Shown here one piece after another: positions 12,426 through 24,879 of a stretch of 64,000 bases of DNA. Within the stretch, counting starts at the first letter, position 1, and each line of letters opens with the position of its first letter. Source of the DNA: Delphinus delphis (Eukaryota > Chordata > Mammalia > Artiodactyla > Delphinidae); NCBI RefSeq assembly GCF_949987515.2, contig NC_082696.1, positions 37,366,431 through 37,430,430 of the forward strand, written 5' to 3'. The notes beneath the pieces are model-generated. The model was given only the letters and a program-made list of their open reading frames with translations. It was not told the origin of the DNA and did no database searches. The translations under genes were made by a program, and so were the position numbers.

Positions 12426-13049
12426 AAAATTGATTTGTGTAAATACTGAAAGAATATATCTGAATTTTGTAACTTTTGGCTAGCTATAATAGATCATAAA
12501 GTTTTCCTCCCTCCTTCCTTCTGCTACAACCCTGGCCAAATGTATATGGATAATCAATCTTCTGTTAGAGGTGATATAAAGTTTCCATTAGAGAAATTAT
12601 GCTGATTAAGTGATAGATTTTATTCCTCATTTTCTAACAGATTGGTCCTCACTATACACTTCTTTATTTAAATTACAGCCAGATTATTCTTTGATTATTC
12701 CATAATAAAAAGGCCATGAGGAGAAAACGAAATATGAAAAGTTTCCAGAAAAATATTCTGAGATACAAATCATCTTTAGTTTGACTCGCAAAAATAAATT
12801 TATGTTTCACAACCTGATATTGTTTTCCAAATTCAGAATTAAAGGTGATAACACGGTTGAGAAAGTAAAAGCTGACATATATATTACTATGGAATTCAGT
12901 ATCTTGTCAAAGGGTAGGTTCTAAGTAGATTTCCTTTGTTTATAGCAGCATATGTAGGTTAATACTCAGGTTCCTCATTTTTAACAGGATAGGGATAATA
13001 TTTTCTTGATAGAGTTGTTGTGAGGAATAAGTTAATAATTACCATTATT
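12426..13049. other. No recognised feature
   Basis: AT-rich sequence after the old L1; nothing I can name. Confidence 0.45.
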
Positions 13050-13330
13050 CCCAAGCAAAAGATACACTTGACAAAGGGTTAATTTCAACAGTATACAAAA
13101 ACAGTTTCAGTGCAATAATGCCATTAACCCCCCAAAAAAAAAAATATGGATTGAGGACAAGAATAGTGATTTCCCAAAAAAATAATTACAAATGACACAA
13201 ATATATTTAAAATTCTCAGGCTCGTATGCCATTAAACCTATATGCAGATAACAATGAAAATTTATTTTTACCTACTATCATTATCAACAATCCACAATAT
13301 AGTGTTAATGAAGATGCAGGAAATGTATAA
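13050..13330 (+). mobile_element. Possible old L1 ORF2 fragment
   Basis: ACTTGACAAAGGGTTAATTT near 13069, followed by AAGAATAGTGATTTCCC near 13160, resembles the L1 ORF2 C-terminal region that in intact copies reads [12 protein letters not shown]. Diverged; the call is tentative. Confidence 0.4.
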
Positions 13331-14523
13331 ATTTTGAAATACTGCACAAGTGTAATTTGTCTGTATCTCTACAAATCATAAAAATATGATTTTCGTAATT
13401 CCATGTAGAAAGTAGGTGCCTAATAATGGGTTCCCTGAATGTTTAAAGGACTTAAATGAATGAACAAATGAAGGCATTTGCTCAAATATATACAGGCAGG
13501 ACACTTATTCAGAGAGCAAAAATTAAAAGTTGAAAATGAATGATTATAGAATATCTATATCAAATATTGTAACCATAACTAATATTTGTGGGGAACTGCA
13601 GTAGAAACTACAGAGAGGAGAAAAGCTATGTCCAAGGTAGGTTTTATGAGGTTATGTGCTTTTATTCTGAGGTGGGAGGAGGATTTTATACATATAAATA
13701 TTCATGGTCCTTTGTATGAAAAAGAAACACAACTGAAATTTAAGTGTTCTATTACTTCAAAATATCTTCCTACTGATAGATTTACTAGGGCAAGTAATGG
13801 CCAATTAAACTGAAGGATTAGAAGAACTAGCTTGTGGAGGCAAAATGAACAAGCTTCAATAGCAAACACGTATGCGCTGAAGATGTTTCAAAATTACCAG
13901 AGTTAATAAAAAAGTCACTTTGACAGCATCTTTCTTTGAGGAGCTCAGCTTTTCTTTTTTTTCTCTAGACATTACCTAATTAAATCTCAAAATACATAGG
14001 GTTGTGTAATCAACTCTCAAGGTTCTTTTGCAAATCTATGGGAAAAGTAAACCATTCCTCTAAGCATTTATTTTAGTCTTTTTATCTCTTTTGTTCTAAA
14101 CAGAAATTGAATCTTATCATTAATCTGTGTAGTTTTTTCTTTTTCTTTTTTTGGCTTCCACTTCCATATTTGCAACTTGCTCTTGCATGGTAGAGCTTGT
14201 TCTCTAGAAGTGACCCTTCAACACCATGGGTCAAAACTGCAGCCACCCATAGGTGCAAACACTGTTGTTGTTTACTGTTCTCAGGTTAGTGACGATGACC
14301 TGAACACTCATAATGCTGGATCCAAATGTCACACTTTTCAGTGTATCCTGAATACACAACGTGCTGGAAAAAGTTAGAAAGACTGTTTTCTAAAAATTCC
14401 CAGCATGCTCCATCCTGTGCTAATAAGTAACTATCACATAATGAAGAGAGTGAGAAAGTACAGTACAAACGTACTGAAGTCGGTGAATAAAATAAGTATT
14501 ACCAGGAAGCCAGGACTTTGAAA
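13331..14523. other. No clear feature
   Basis: A segment near 13405-13475 (AGTAGGTGCCTAATAATGG, then a TGAATGAACAAATGA run) resembles an L2 tail. The 75-codon frame at 13586-13813 has no recognisable domain. Nothing else is supported. Confidence 0.4.
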
Positions 14524-14757
14524 CAGTGCTTCTCAACCAGGGAAATTCTGCCCACCATGCCCACCCCCCCACCAAGGCACATATGGCAATGTTGGAAGAC
14601 ATATTGGTTTTCAAGACTCAGGAGTGGGGGTACTATGGTCATCTAGTAGGTAAAGGTGCTGATAACCATACTGCAATGTATAGCATAGGTTCCCACAACA
14701 ACAACAACAACAAAACATCCAGCAAAATACCAACAGTACTGAAGCTGAGAAATCCCA
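14524..14757 (+). mobile_element. MER5A-like nonautonomous hAT-Charlie transposon
   Basis: Begins CAGTGCTTCTCAACCAGGG and ends with GCTGAGAAATCCC, the complementary terminal inverted repeat. Internal landmarks are ACATATGGCAATGTTGGAAG near 14579, TGGTCATCTAGTAGGTAAAG near 14637 and a (CAA)n run near 14696-14713 where the consensus has CCCACAACAAAGAATT. Old DNA transposon with no coding capacity. Confidence 0.85.
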
Positions 14758-15561
14758 ATTTAAAGTACAGCCAGAGCATCACAAGTGCTATGACCATCCT
14801 ACAAAGTCTTGAAAGGTATCTCTAGTAGACATATAATTGGGTGGCAATGGTACTTTTTATTGTGAAACAGATCATTAGTAAAAAGGAACAGATGTAGTAT
14901 GTATTTGACAATTAAAAGCTAAAAATAAATCTAATACTATTGTAATCATCATCCAATTGAAGAGATGAAATATTAACAATACCTTTGAATCCTCCCCAAT
15001 CATATTTTTCTTTTCTCCAGAGCATTTTCCTGAATTTTATCATCCTTCTCTTGCTTTCCTCAATAGTTTTCTTTTAAATTATGTATGTATCCCTACATAA
15101 TATATATTTCATTTTGCCAGTTCTGAAAATTTTGAGGTGAATCGAAATGTAATTTTATTTGTATTTTAGATTAATATTCTTTTTGTGAGATTCATCTATG
15201 TAGATTTGAGTATATTCATTTAACTGAAGAATGTATTTTAATCATGAATGGTTGTTAATATTTTTTTAACTTAAATACAGTGCATTCTGGAACCACTCAA
15301 ATACTTGTATTTACTTTTCTGTTTAGAACTTTGATAAGTGCTATGGAGATTTTAAAGATGTAAGGTGTTGTCCTTGCTCCTAAGATTCATGGGAAGTTTG
15401 TAATGAGATCAGATTAAGGAGGTTGAGTTATCTTCCTGGAATACAGCATAGATGTTAAGTGAATGGATTTTGGAGTAAAGAGACGTAGATTTGGATCCTT
15501 GTTTTCTTATTTATTTGTTGATTCACCTTAGCTAACTCCATCTCTTTGAACCAAATTTTTT
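14758..15561. other. No recognised feature
   Basis: AT-rich intergenic sequence; no repeats I can name. Confidence 0.45.
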
Positions 15562-15759
15562 TTTTTCCCGGTACGCGAGCCTCTCACTGTTGTGGCCTCT
15601 CCCATTGCAGAGCACAGGCTCCGGACGCGCAGGCTCAGCGGCCATGGCTCACGGGCCCAGCCGCTCCACAGCATGTGGGATCTTCCCAGCCCGGGACACG
15701 AACCCATGTCCCCTGCATCGGCAGGCGGACTCTCAACCACTGCGCCACCAGGGAAGCCC
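15562..15759 (-). mobile_element. CHR-type SINE (short form), - strand
   Basis: Complement of the CHR SINE: poly-T, a GTACGCGAGCCTCTCACTG head and the 5' end of the element at CCACCAGGGAAGCCC (15747-15759). Flanks share CCAAATTTTTT (15551-15561 and about 15760-15770), a target-site duplication that merges with the tail. Confidence 0.95.
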
Positions 15760-17370
15760 CCAAATTTTTTCAGTGAGAAAATAAAAAAGTATTTTATATA
15801 ATTGTTGTGATAATGCTTACAGAATGCAAAAATAGTAATTGAGAAAAGAACGAACACCCTAGAAGTGATAAGCTTTTCTGTAGTTAGAATATAGGCATCC
15901 TCTAATTTATGACCCAATTATTATTTGTATTCCTCTAGGCACAACATAATAAATTGAGTTTCCATTCTTGAAAAATCACAAAATCTAAATTCTTTATGAA
16001 AGCAAATAAAATTAAAACAAAGATATTTCACACACTGAATATGTAAATTTAACTATAGTGGCATAACATTTTGATATACAACTGTGTGTTTTTTTCCATT
16101 GATATTCGCCTTCCCTCATCTTCTTTCAATAGATACACTACATTCAGAAAAGAGTTGATCAAGGACAATCAGCACACTCTGGGCTTTTCCACTGTTTTAA
16201 CGACTTGGGAAAGGACTTAGAAGCAACAAATGTTTTTGAATGTCACAGTTTTCAATTATAAGAAAACAACTTGAGAGTAAGAAAAGTTTTGCTTTTCTTT
16301 CTTTTCTAGTCAAGACTTAAAATAGTAACATTTAAAACATAGAGTGGAAAGGAATTTATGTATCTAAGACATGTTTTCTCATCAAAAGGTGATAAGAATT
16401 TCACCGGTGGGTAGGAAAAAACAATAAATAGTGATGTTACGGGATCTGGAAGATTTCTGGTGGTGGGTCCCAGGACCCCTTCCACTGTAGAAATCCAATA
16501 TGATGGTTCGGCAAGAGTACTGGAACTCCAGTACATATCTCAATAAGTTTGGATGTAATCTCAGAGAAGAGTTGTCCAGGATGCTGTGTAAGATACTCCA
16601 AGTCTTACAGAGAATTTACAACTAACAGGGCACGTGCGTGGTGGAAAACCACTGTCTGAGAAAAGTGCCTAGCTAGGGCCTGAACAAAGCCTCACTAAAT
16701 CCTGTACAAGCCACAGTATGATAGGGAGAAGAAAAGCTGAGAATTCTGAGATGTCAGGAGAGTTGTGAACTGGTTGAGAGACCAAAATTATCTGAAGAGA
16801 CACAGCAGTAGGGTCCAAGAAGACATGGTACATATAGACCAGAGAACTGAGTGTCATGGTAGGAAGTGCACCTCAGCGGCAGATGTAACAGGAAGAGCGA
16901 ACAATTCTTGATCTGATAGGATGTCACATCTCAACAGAAGCCAGCAATGAAAGAAGATAACCATTTATCAATTGCAAACCCAGTTCCCACACCTACACTA
17001 TAGTATTTAGTAAAACTCTCCTAAACCCCAGAAGCTCCCAAGGGAGGCAGGGGAAGGAATGGGCAAGAAAGCAGCACATGAGCTGCTCATGTTAATCCAA
17101 ACCTGATTGACTTTTAAACCAGAAGCAGCTAAGTTACTATCAATGGCAACATTAAGATTTCCTTCATAGAGTAGAAAAGTGGACTCATACGCTAAATTGA
17201 GCTTCCTGACAGTTAATATTTTACTATGATTTTTCCTACTTGAATTCTTTATAACTGTGTAAAATTCAAATACACTCTACAAATAAACTTTTATGAAGAT
17301 TGTTTTGCTTGGGTTTGACTGGCCAAACATTTTAAGCTAACAGTCCAAGAAATTTAGAGCAAAACATATG
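15760..17370. other. Unassigned sequence
   Basis: 16430-16950 is less AT-rich and has - strand open frames (16306-16536 and 16669-16857), but neither shows a domain I recognise. It could be an eroded LTR element or pseudogene. No other features. Confidence 0.4.
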
Positions 17371-17691
17371 CTTTTTTCAAAAAAATTATTTTTGGCTTCG
17401 TTGGGTCTTTGTTGCTGCGCGCGGGCTTTCTCTAGCTGCGGCAAGCAGGGGCTACTCTTCCTTGAGGTGCGCAGGCATCTCATTGCAGTGGCTTCTCTTG
17501 TTGCAGAGCACGGGCTCTAGACACACGGGCTCAGCAGTTGTGGCTCATGGGCTCTAGAGCACAGGCTCAGTAGTTGTGGCGCATGGGTTTCGTTACCCTG
17601 TGGCATGTGGGATCTTCCCGGACCAGGGCTCGAACCCGTGTCCCCTGCATTGTCAGATGGATTCTTAACTGCTGCACCACCAGGGAAGTCC
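17371..17691 (-). mobile_element. CHR-type SINE (long form), - strand
   Basis: About 320 bp. The complement of the tRNA-like head is at 17600-17691 (GGCTCGAACCCGTGTCCCCT covers the B box). The long body has an internal imperfect duplication (GGGCTCTAGACACACGGGCT against GGGCTCTAGAGCACAGGCT) and the TTGGGTCTTTGTTGCTGC end near 17402. Flanks share CAAAACATAT (17360-17369 and 17693-17702). Confidence 0.93.
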
Positions 17692-18289
17692 CAAAACATA
17701 TTTTCTTTTATTGTAAATCGCCCTGAAATAGGCATAGGCAACCTTCACTGTTTCCAGGAAACTAAGGTCATACATATTGATTTTTCTTTCCCATTTCTGA
17801 TTCAATTAGGGTGAATGCCTCCTGATATCTCTGAATGATAAATGCTGGAGACAGCTTCCCTAGTGGCTGAAAGTTCAAGATCCCTTGCTCAGTCAACACA
17901 GTGCAACACTGGCAGCAATCTCATACAGCAATAGTCACTACAAAGTTTGTCCTAACTGAAGAATTATTATTCTCTGTAGGAAAGATTGTAAAAGCGGAGG
18001 GTCTCAGGTTAAACTACCAGAGTCTTACTGTCATACAATTAAAAATATTATTAATGACTAGAGATGAGTCTCTCGTTTGCAGGAATGAATTCATTACAGG
18101 AATGCTTGATGGTTGGGGTCAAGCTAGAAGGATACTAATAGAATCAAAACATTTTATATTGCAGCATGGAACTATGGATACTCCTCGCTTTAATTTTGCT
18201 TTCTGTAATTAAAAAAAATTTCTACAATGAATGTACACTATTTGGGTAATAAAAATAGGATACAGAAATAAATACCCTTCTTCAGAGCT
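17692..18289. other. No recognised feature
   Basis: A 103-codon frame at 17901-18212 has no recognisable domain and no supporting signals. Otherwise featureless. Confidence 0.45.
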
Positions 18290-18410
18290 GGATAGGAATT
18301 TAATAGTCAACTGTCTCAAATGCTTCATTTTAGAGGTCAGTTAATTAAAGTCCAGAGAGTGTTCTGGCCCTAGGTCACACTGCTAGTCAATGAAAAGGAT
18401 GACAGTCATC
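18290..18410 (-). mobile_element. MIR-like remnant
   Basis: CCCTAGGTCACACTGCTAGT near 18369, preceded by a CATTTTAGAGGTCAG-like stretch, matches an inverted MIR core. Short and diverged. Confidence 0.5.
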
Positions 18411-20609
18411 CCCAAATGTTCTGTCCATCAACCCACTCTAGGTAGGAACTGGTGGAGTGAAAAAGGAGGCACACTGTTTGGATCATTCTTGAAAAGGAAG
18501 GCAATACCTCAATAATACAGCTCATAAAACCCACTGCATAAATCATGACTTTTTAATATTTTTACCAGCATCTGATAATGGACAGCAAATTGCCTCACAC
18601 CAAGAGAACTGTCAACAACTTTACAAATGATGAATAAATATGATGCGTATCGTGATTTCATGCTTTTCAGTCATTAGGAAAACTGCCATTAACTTTGCAA
18701 CCTACATACTGTGTATTTTGCATTAATCTTGGTGCCAAAATAAAGAAATTATACTTGAAACCATAGCAACGATTTAGACTATGCAAAAGGAAGATCTCGA
18801 GGGTAAAGATTGATGTCTAATAATAACATGTGATGCTTTGCTGTGTTTCATCATTCTAATGTTCTATTATAACTAGTTTCAGTTTGAAGAATTTCAGTAT
18901 TGTCAGTTTCCTTCTGAAGTTCCCACTTCTTATTTCAAAGAATTTTACTTGGGATATCACTAGGAAGTGTTGGCTGCAGCTCACAGCTGATAATTCTCCC
19001 AGATCCTGTTTTCCAGTGAATAAAATGGAAACTAATGAGATCTTAACTTTTGAAACTGTCATCTTATGAAACACAGATCTTAAAATTAAACCACATTTTT
19101 GGCTGCAAAATTTTTATTTTAATAAACTTTACTTGGGGCCTCAACTTATATTTTCCAAGAGGGAGGGAGGCGAATAGAAACACCTGCTTCTCTGCTCTCT
19201 GCTTTCTTCAGTCTGTTTAAGCAAGAATGAGGTGAAAACAATTCAAGGGAATTTTCAGAAAAATTATAATCGGACTCTCAATAGTTGATACAAAATTATA
19301 AAAGGGAAGATCTTTACACATAAATCTCAGAGTAATATAGTAATTTTATTTATGTATTAATTTCAATTTTGAACTTTTTATCAACTGTAATGGAAACTTT
19401 TATTTTTTGAATTAAAGATCTATACCAGTTTACTCAAGACAGACCATTTTTTCCAGCCTTACTGATTTCTAAAATCACGTGAATCCTTACACAAGGGATA
19501 CTGAGTAACATAAACTAGCTTTTAGGTAAGAAATACTTATCTCACGTGGTTCTGACTTTTACCAACTTACAATTTGGTGGAGGACCTAATTTTCAAATAT
19601 AACTCGGATAAGAGTTTCTTGAAGAGGGTAAAATTAATGGAATTCTGGTTCAGAATTTTAAGGTATTCTTAAAAATAATGGAAAGTAGTAACTGGCACAG
19701 TTCTAAGCGGGCCTTTATTGGTACTGATGGTCTTAAGCAAACTGTAATAAGACCTGGACAGATATCAGATCAAGAGAGGACACTGGTAAGTCTTGGTACG
19801 CAAGTATCCCTTGCCAGTAAGTGAACAAGCAGCTTGGTTTAGTGGTATGGGAATCGTCCTGGCTTTACATCCCAGATAAGATCACCTATATCAGTTTCTA
19901 CCTGCCATTACCTGAATCACATACACTATACTGTTTTCTGTCCTCCAGATAATTATTTTACACATTTCAATATATGCAATCATAATCTCTTTTTAAAAAT
20001 CATTCGAAAAGATAGGTGATTGTTGGCCTCAAATAATAATTCAAAGAAAGTGAAAACGGGCAAGAAAAGTGATATTTGGTCCTAGATTTACATACTAGAG
20101 ATCAGCATTCTACCAAAACTGAATGAAAAATGAATACAAACACTTAACGCACTTATCATGCCTACAGTATGTAGTAATGCATTAAAACTGTTTCTATTTA
20201 CAAATACCTGGAAATATAGTAGGAGAAAAAGAGGAACAAATATATAGTTATTTTTATATCTGGTACAAATGAGAGATATTTGAAGAGAACATCACAGTAA
20301 CTAAAGGAGGGAAAAACAATTTCAGGCAGGGGTTATAACAGGTTTTACGGATGAGGCTTTTGAGATATACCATGGATGATGGATAGGTTGATCTGACGAA
20401 GTATATGGTCACTGTATTTCAGGTGGAAAAAACAACATTACCAATGTTACACTTCAAAACATGGCTTTGGTTCATATCCTACGGAATGGATATACCTGGC
20501 ACATGTGTTTGTCCAGAGTCCTGTAGCCACTGCACAGGTAACAGCAACCGAATTCTACTTTGAGTAGCCAGATTTCTCACGCTCTTGCTCTAGGCTCTAC
20601 TACTTTCCC
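18411..20609. other. No recognised feature
   Basis: 2.2 kb of AT-rich sequence. I read both strands and saw no gene, tandem array or repeat family that I could name. Confidence 0.45.
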
Positions 20610-20810
20610 CTAGCCCCAGCCATCCTAGTTAGAGAAATAAGCATGTGACTGAAGCTGAGCCAGTCGGAACTAATCGTGGACCTTGACTAGGTCTATTGGG
20701 AAAAAGAAATACTCTTTTGACTGAGATTACTGACACCAAAATTCAGGTAAGCCTGGAGCTGACAAAGGTCATCACCATCATCACCGTGTCAAGCTAGCCT
20801 ATGTGAAAAT
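20610..20810 (+). mobile_element. Possible ancient LTR (MaLR-like) fragment
   Basis: GCATGTGACTGAAGCTGAGCC near 20641 (the 5'-most 20 bases are the match), followed by CTATTGGGAAAAAGAAATAC near 20693 and AAGCCTGGAGCTGACAAAGG near 20749, resembles the middle of old mammalian LTRs. No ends are identified. Confidence 0.35.
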
Positions 20811-21158
20811 AAAACTTACTTTGAGGAAGGAAAAACGAAAAGGTGGGGAGTGGTCAAGGCCTGATGCTATTTTTTTCTGTTGCTCTGACTCTGGAGTAGC
20901 AAACTTAAGTCTTTAACTGACAGGGAGATGCTATAAATGTGTAAAGCACTACCTGTAAAATAAAATGGATTGGTGGGATCTGAAGAAAAACAAAGACGTA
21001 CTCCAACCATGAATATTTTAATTTGATTTTTAAAGATATTATTTCAATCACAATAGCTTTGTGGCCAGATTTGTCCTGATGGGTACCAGGTGGCAATCTC
21101 CGTGTGAATCTTAAAGGGTTTGCTGTGACCTCCATCTGGCCTTTCAGTTATATAATCA

Positions 21159-21252
21159 CTTTTCTTCTTTCCCTTTACTTTTCTTGTTTCCTTCCCTTCC
21201 TTTGTCCCTCTCCTGTCCCTCCTTATTCCCTTTCTTCCTTCCCTTCCTTATT
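21159..21252. repeat. Polypyrimidine (CT-rich) tract
   Basis: About 90 bases almost purely C and T on the + strand, with CCTTCC-type units and few purine interruptions. Low-complexity sequence, possibly part of an eroded microsatellite. Confidence 0.85.
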
Positions 21253-21426
21253 TTTCGTTGGATTTTCATCTCTTGGCAAGAAGAGAACACACATACTACC
21301 TGTGCAACACACAAGGCAAAAAAATAATGCTGGAAGATCATGAGTTTCGCTAAAAGAATTTTTAAAGTATTAACAATTCTATTTTAAAGTCAATTAACCT
21401 GACAGCAGAGTCGGACTTACTTTAGA

Positions 21427-21583
21427 CCAGTGGGTCTCCCACTGGGGCCACCAAACCACGAGGAGCACCAGCATCACCTGGAGCCTTGTTTAAAGTCTCA
21501 GGCCCCACCCAGGCCTCCTGAATCAAAAACTACCAGCTGTATTCCATGCGATTCTGGGGTACCTTTAAGTTTCAAAAGCACTG
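21427..21583 (+). mobile_element. Nonautonomous hAT-Charlie transposon (MER20-like)
   Basis: CAGTGGGTCTCCCACTGGGG start, GCATCACCTGGAGCCTTGTT near 21471, GGCCCCACCCAGGCCTCCTG near 21502 and an AAGCACTG end. This is the characteristic order of a common mammalian MER1-type element. The exact family name is uncertain. Confidence 0.65.
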
Positions 21584-21794
21584 CTTTGGAGGAGTGACAT
21601 GCTGGCCCGGGAGCTAGTCAGGGACTCACACATTAAGAGAGCTGGTGGTAAATGGAAAGAACATAAAGCCTCAAGAGGAATGACTACCATTTTATGGATA
21701 AACAGACATGGTAATAACATACACACATAAACGAATAAATGTGAGCAACCTATGAAGAAGAGCAAGATGAATTTAGGGTTGAAAGAGGAGCAGA

Positions 21795-22018
21795 CACAGC
21801 TGTTTAAACTCTGTGGATACCCTGCCTAGGGTTTAAACCCCGACTTTGCCATTTCCTCCCTATGCTAAACCTCTCTCTGGCTCAGTTCTCTCATTTCTCT
21901 AATGGAGAAAATAATAATGCTTACTCCTTATGAATCTGATGGGGCTTAAACGAGTCAGTACACGGAAAGTTCTTAGATTAGGTCAGGCACGTGATACGTG
22001 CCCATTAAAGTTGTTAGC
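21795..22018 (+). mobile_element. MIR SINE
   Basis: MIR core order: CCCCGACTTTGCCATTTCCT near 21838, CTCTGGCTCAGTTCTCTCAT near 21875, a GGAGAAAATAATAATGCTTAC stretch near 21905 (purine-rich 'AATGGGGATAATAAT' position), and the tail around GTGATACGTGCCCATTAAAG near 21991. Confidence 0.75.
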
Positions 22019-22041
22019 TAGAGTTCAGCTCTCCTGTTGCT

Positions 22042-22208
22042 CTAACATATTCGGTAACCAATAGCTACAAGTGACGATTTAGATTTAAATTTAAATCAAT
22101 TAAAATAAAATGTTTTGCTCCTCAGCTGCACGAGCCACATTTCAAGCGCTCAGTACCCATATATATTACAGAACGTTTTCATCCTCAGAGGAAGTTGTAC
22201 CCGACACC
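22042..22208 (+). mobile_element. Nonautonomous DNA transposon (hAT-like)
   Basis: GGTAACCAATAGCTACAAGT near 22053, ATTTAAATTTAAATCAATTA near 22084 and CGAGCCACATTTCAAGCGCT near 22131 follow the order of a widespread mammalian element whose sequence mentions 'GCCACATTTCAAGTGCT'. The family name is not certain. Confidence 0.55.
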
Positions 22209-22769
22209 TATGCTCTAGGCTGTGACATTTATATGCTAATGACAGAGTCAGAGCAGGTGAGGTGGGGACATGGTTGGTTAGGTGAAAAATGACTGTCAGG
22301 TCTCCATGCTGCCATCACATGAAACAACAATCATCCGCCTCCTTACTTGAAGGGCCTACTCCCTTCTTCTGGGGCCCGCTGTCTCCTCCTGGGACCCTGA
22401 AAGCCCAGGTAGGCTGAAATGTAAACTGAACTCGAGCTCTGAGCCTGTTCACTAGGAAAGCCTGCTTTGCCGACTGGGTCTGTCCCTCATCCATCTCACG
22501 TAATGAGTGAGTAGAACTTTGAGAAGCCCGGGCTTCTCCTCACTGTTCACCAAACCACCACCAGTGTCTATTTTCTCAATCCCAAAATAGGACATATGAA
22601 CTCAGCTGGAAGGTATTAAGCAGAAAACCAGAGGAGATGTGAATCTAAATGTACCCTATTACCCAATCTCAGTACAAAATACACAACATTCATTAGTAGA
22701 TATTTCCATGTGGCTGCTCGTTTATCATCCGGTATTCATCCTGAAATTCAAGGCCATCATTAAGTGGGA
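22209..22769. other. No recognised feature
   Basis: Moderately GC-rich 22290-22560; no domain-bearing frame or repeat recognised. Confidence 0.4.
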
Positions 22770-22995
22770 TTCACGCTTTCTTTCCTATCATCTCTCCTTC
22801 CGAGCTCTTATTCTAGTTAGTCACACTTCCTTTCTGACCCTTGATTACACCATGCTCACTCACACCTCTGTACACTTGCTTATGCTGCATCTCCTGCCTG
22901 GAATGGCTGCTTTGACGGCAGCTCCATACATCCGAATCCCTCCACCCATCAATATCCAGCTCAAATCTTACGTCTTTGAAGCCATTTGTGAATAG
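22770..22995 (+). mobile_element. L2 LINE 3' remnant
   Basis: ATCTCCTGCCTGGAATGGCT near 22889, then CAATATCCAGCTCAAATCTT near 22950 and GAAGCCATTTGTGAATAGCT near 22978, follow the L2 3' order (TGCCTGGAATGC, AGCTCAAGTGTCACC, GAAGCCTTCCCTGA). The 118-codon frame across it is incidental. Confidence 0.6.
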
Positions 22996-23140
22996 CTCTC
23001 ACATCACTAATGCTAAAAAACCTGTCTAAATAAAAAAAAATTCACATATATTATCTCCTATAGATAACATATATTCCTCTAACTTAAAAACGTAGATCTT
23101 GCAGCATTCCCCGTAGTAGGTAAATGATCTTGATTTTTAA

Positions 23141-23228
23141 AAATAACCCCTGAACAAATGATTCAGGGGTTATTTGTTCAATCATTTTGAACAAATGATT
23201 TCAAATCTACATTTGAAAATGTAGATTT
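23141..23228. repeat. Cluster of three adjacent perfect hairpins
   Basis: Hairpin 1: a 14-bp stem, 23141-23154 with 23162-23175 and a 7-nt loop. Hairpin 2: a 10-bp stem, 23172-23181 with 23187-23196 and a 5-nt loop. Hairpin 3: a 12-bp stem, 23203-23214 with 23217-23228 and a 2-nt loop. A 13-bp direct repeat, TGAACAAATGATT, occurs at 23151 and 23188. Stems 1 and 2 overlap by four bases, so they would compete. Confidence 0.9.
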
Positions 23229-23734
23229 TCAAAGATGCCTTCTACTCAGTTCTGCATATAGGCTCGTTTCTCGCCTTGTGAACCATAACAGAAAATAGAA
23301 TTAAATAATTTTTAGTTTAGTATCTCTTTATCTGTTTTTTTTCTCTTCTTTTCCCTTAGGTATCAGAGCATGATTTAGTAAATATTGTTCCCCTGAGTCA
23401 AGATATGCAGGTGGTATTTGCTTTGGATGTATCGTGGAGGTGGAGGTTAATGTGTCTGGGCTTTTTTTCATCATTCTCTACAGTCTGCTGCTATCACCTT
23501 TTCCTCTCTGTACTTCCATCAATAATAGAGCTAATATCATGGAATCGATTTCTGCATTTATTCAAATTTCACATAATATGCACCTTATACTGATCCCATT
23601 GTGTTACTAAAACATTCTTTTTCGTTTATATTGATCTTTGAGACTAGGAGTCTATACTTAGTGAACATCACCTGTAGCTAAGTCATTTCAAACTTTAGCT
23701 GTAACAATGTTCTACCTGCTAGATTGTCAATTCT

Positions 23735-23879
23735 TTTTTTTATCTCTGTACCTTTTTTTTTTTTAATTGGGGTATAGTTGCTTCACAATGTTGTGTTAGT
23801 TTCTGCTGTACAGCGAAGTGACTCGGCTCTATATACATATAGCCCCTCTTTTTCAGATTTGCTTCCATTAACGCGTGTA
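23735..23879 (-). mobile_element. Very short 5'-truncated L1 3' end
   Basis: Complement of the last ~120 bp of a cetartiodactyl L1 3' UTR (TTGGGGTATAGTTGCTTCAC near 23767, CTGCTGTACAGCGAAGTGAC near 23803) with a T-rich tail at 23735-23763. A 10-bp direct repeat TGTCAATTCT flanks it (23725-23734 and 23880-23889), consistent with a target-site duplication. Confidence 0.75.
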
Positions 23880-23889
23880 TGTCAATTCT

Positions 23890-24879
23890 AAATGTTTTTA
23901 AACATTGGTGGCTATGTAGGATATAGAAAAAGGTCTTTCCATAAAGAGACAAATTAGGTACAAAGTATATTTGATTATTACAGGAGAGTTTTACAACAGC
24001 TTCCTATGATTGAGTCACAATTCAGTTTCCTGTGTGTGTATGTACATGTGTACTCACAATGCTTCCAAGCTCACACTGTGTGTATGGATTCTTTCATTTT
24101 GCTTGCATGTTAGCATTGCCTACAGTGGCCATTCCTCTGTTCCTCTTTATTCTCTTCTATAAATCTCAAATTACTCTTTAATATGTGTTTGTGAGCTATC
24201 AATTTTTATCCCCTCCATATTTTAAGAAGGCAAACACCATTAAGAAGACTAACGGGATGGTGGGCAGAAGCATAGGCTGATAAAAATTAAATAGGGAACA
24301 AATGATTCCCCTTCAGAGCCATTCTTTTAAAATAGCCAGTTATTATCAATAAAAAGCTTTATTTAACATTTCTTTTAATAGCATTTTGTAATAGACACAT
24401 GTACCCTTCTGCTTTGTAAGTCACATGTTATCTATAGCACTCTTCAGCAGGCATTAACAGTTTGAGAGAATCTTTAAATTCTAGAACCTTTTACAGAAAG
24501 GGCAGAGTTGTACTTCATAGGCTTTTAAAGTATTAGATATGGTTTTTGCCAAACACACAAAAGATAATCATTAGTAAAAATCTGTATCTTCGGCATCTTC
24601 TGGGAGCATTCTTTCATCTTCCTGCTCTCCTCTAACAATATTGCATTCTCAGGAGAATTTGCATGTGGCGGCTCTTTACTCTCACCCCTCTCATACGTGT
24701 GGTGGGCCTCAGATAAGGATTGGTATAATCCATATTGTTCATTGCCATTGGCTCTTCCAGACATTTCTCCCTTCCTCCTCCACAAAGGCGTACAGCTGTA
24801 GGTGACATTATCATATTAAAGCACCCATGAGCCTTCTTCTTCACCCCCAGGTCACACCCCTCCATAGACTATGCAGAGT
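23890..24879. other. No recognised feature
   Basis: AT-rich. Overlapping - strand frames at 24525-24865 have no recognisable domain. Nothing else supported. Confidence 0.4.

Noticed and set aside
22639..22995. 118-codon frame
   Set aside because: Mostly covered by an L2 remnant; chance open frame.
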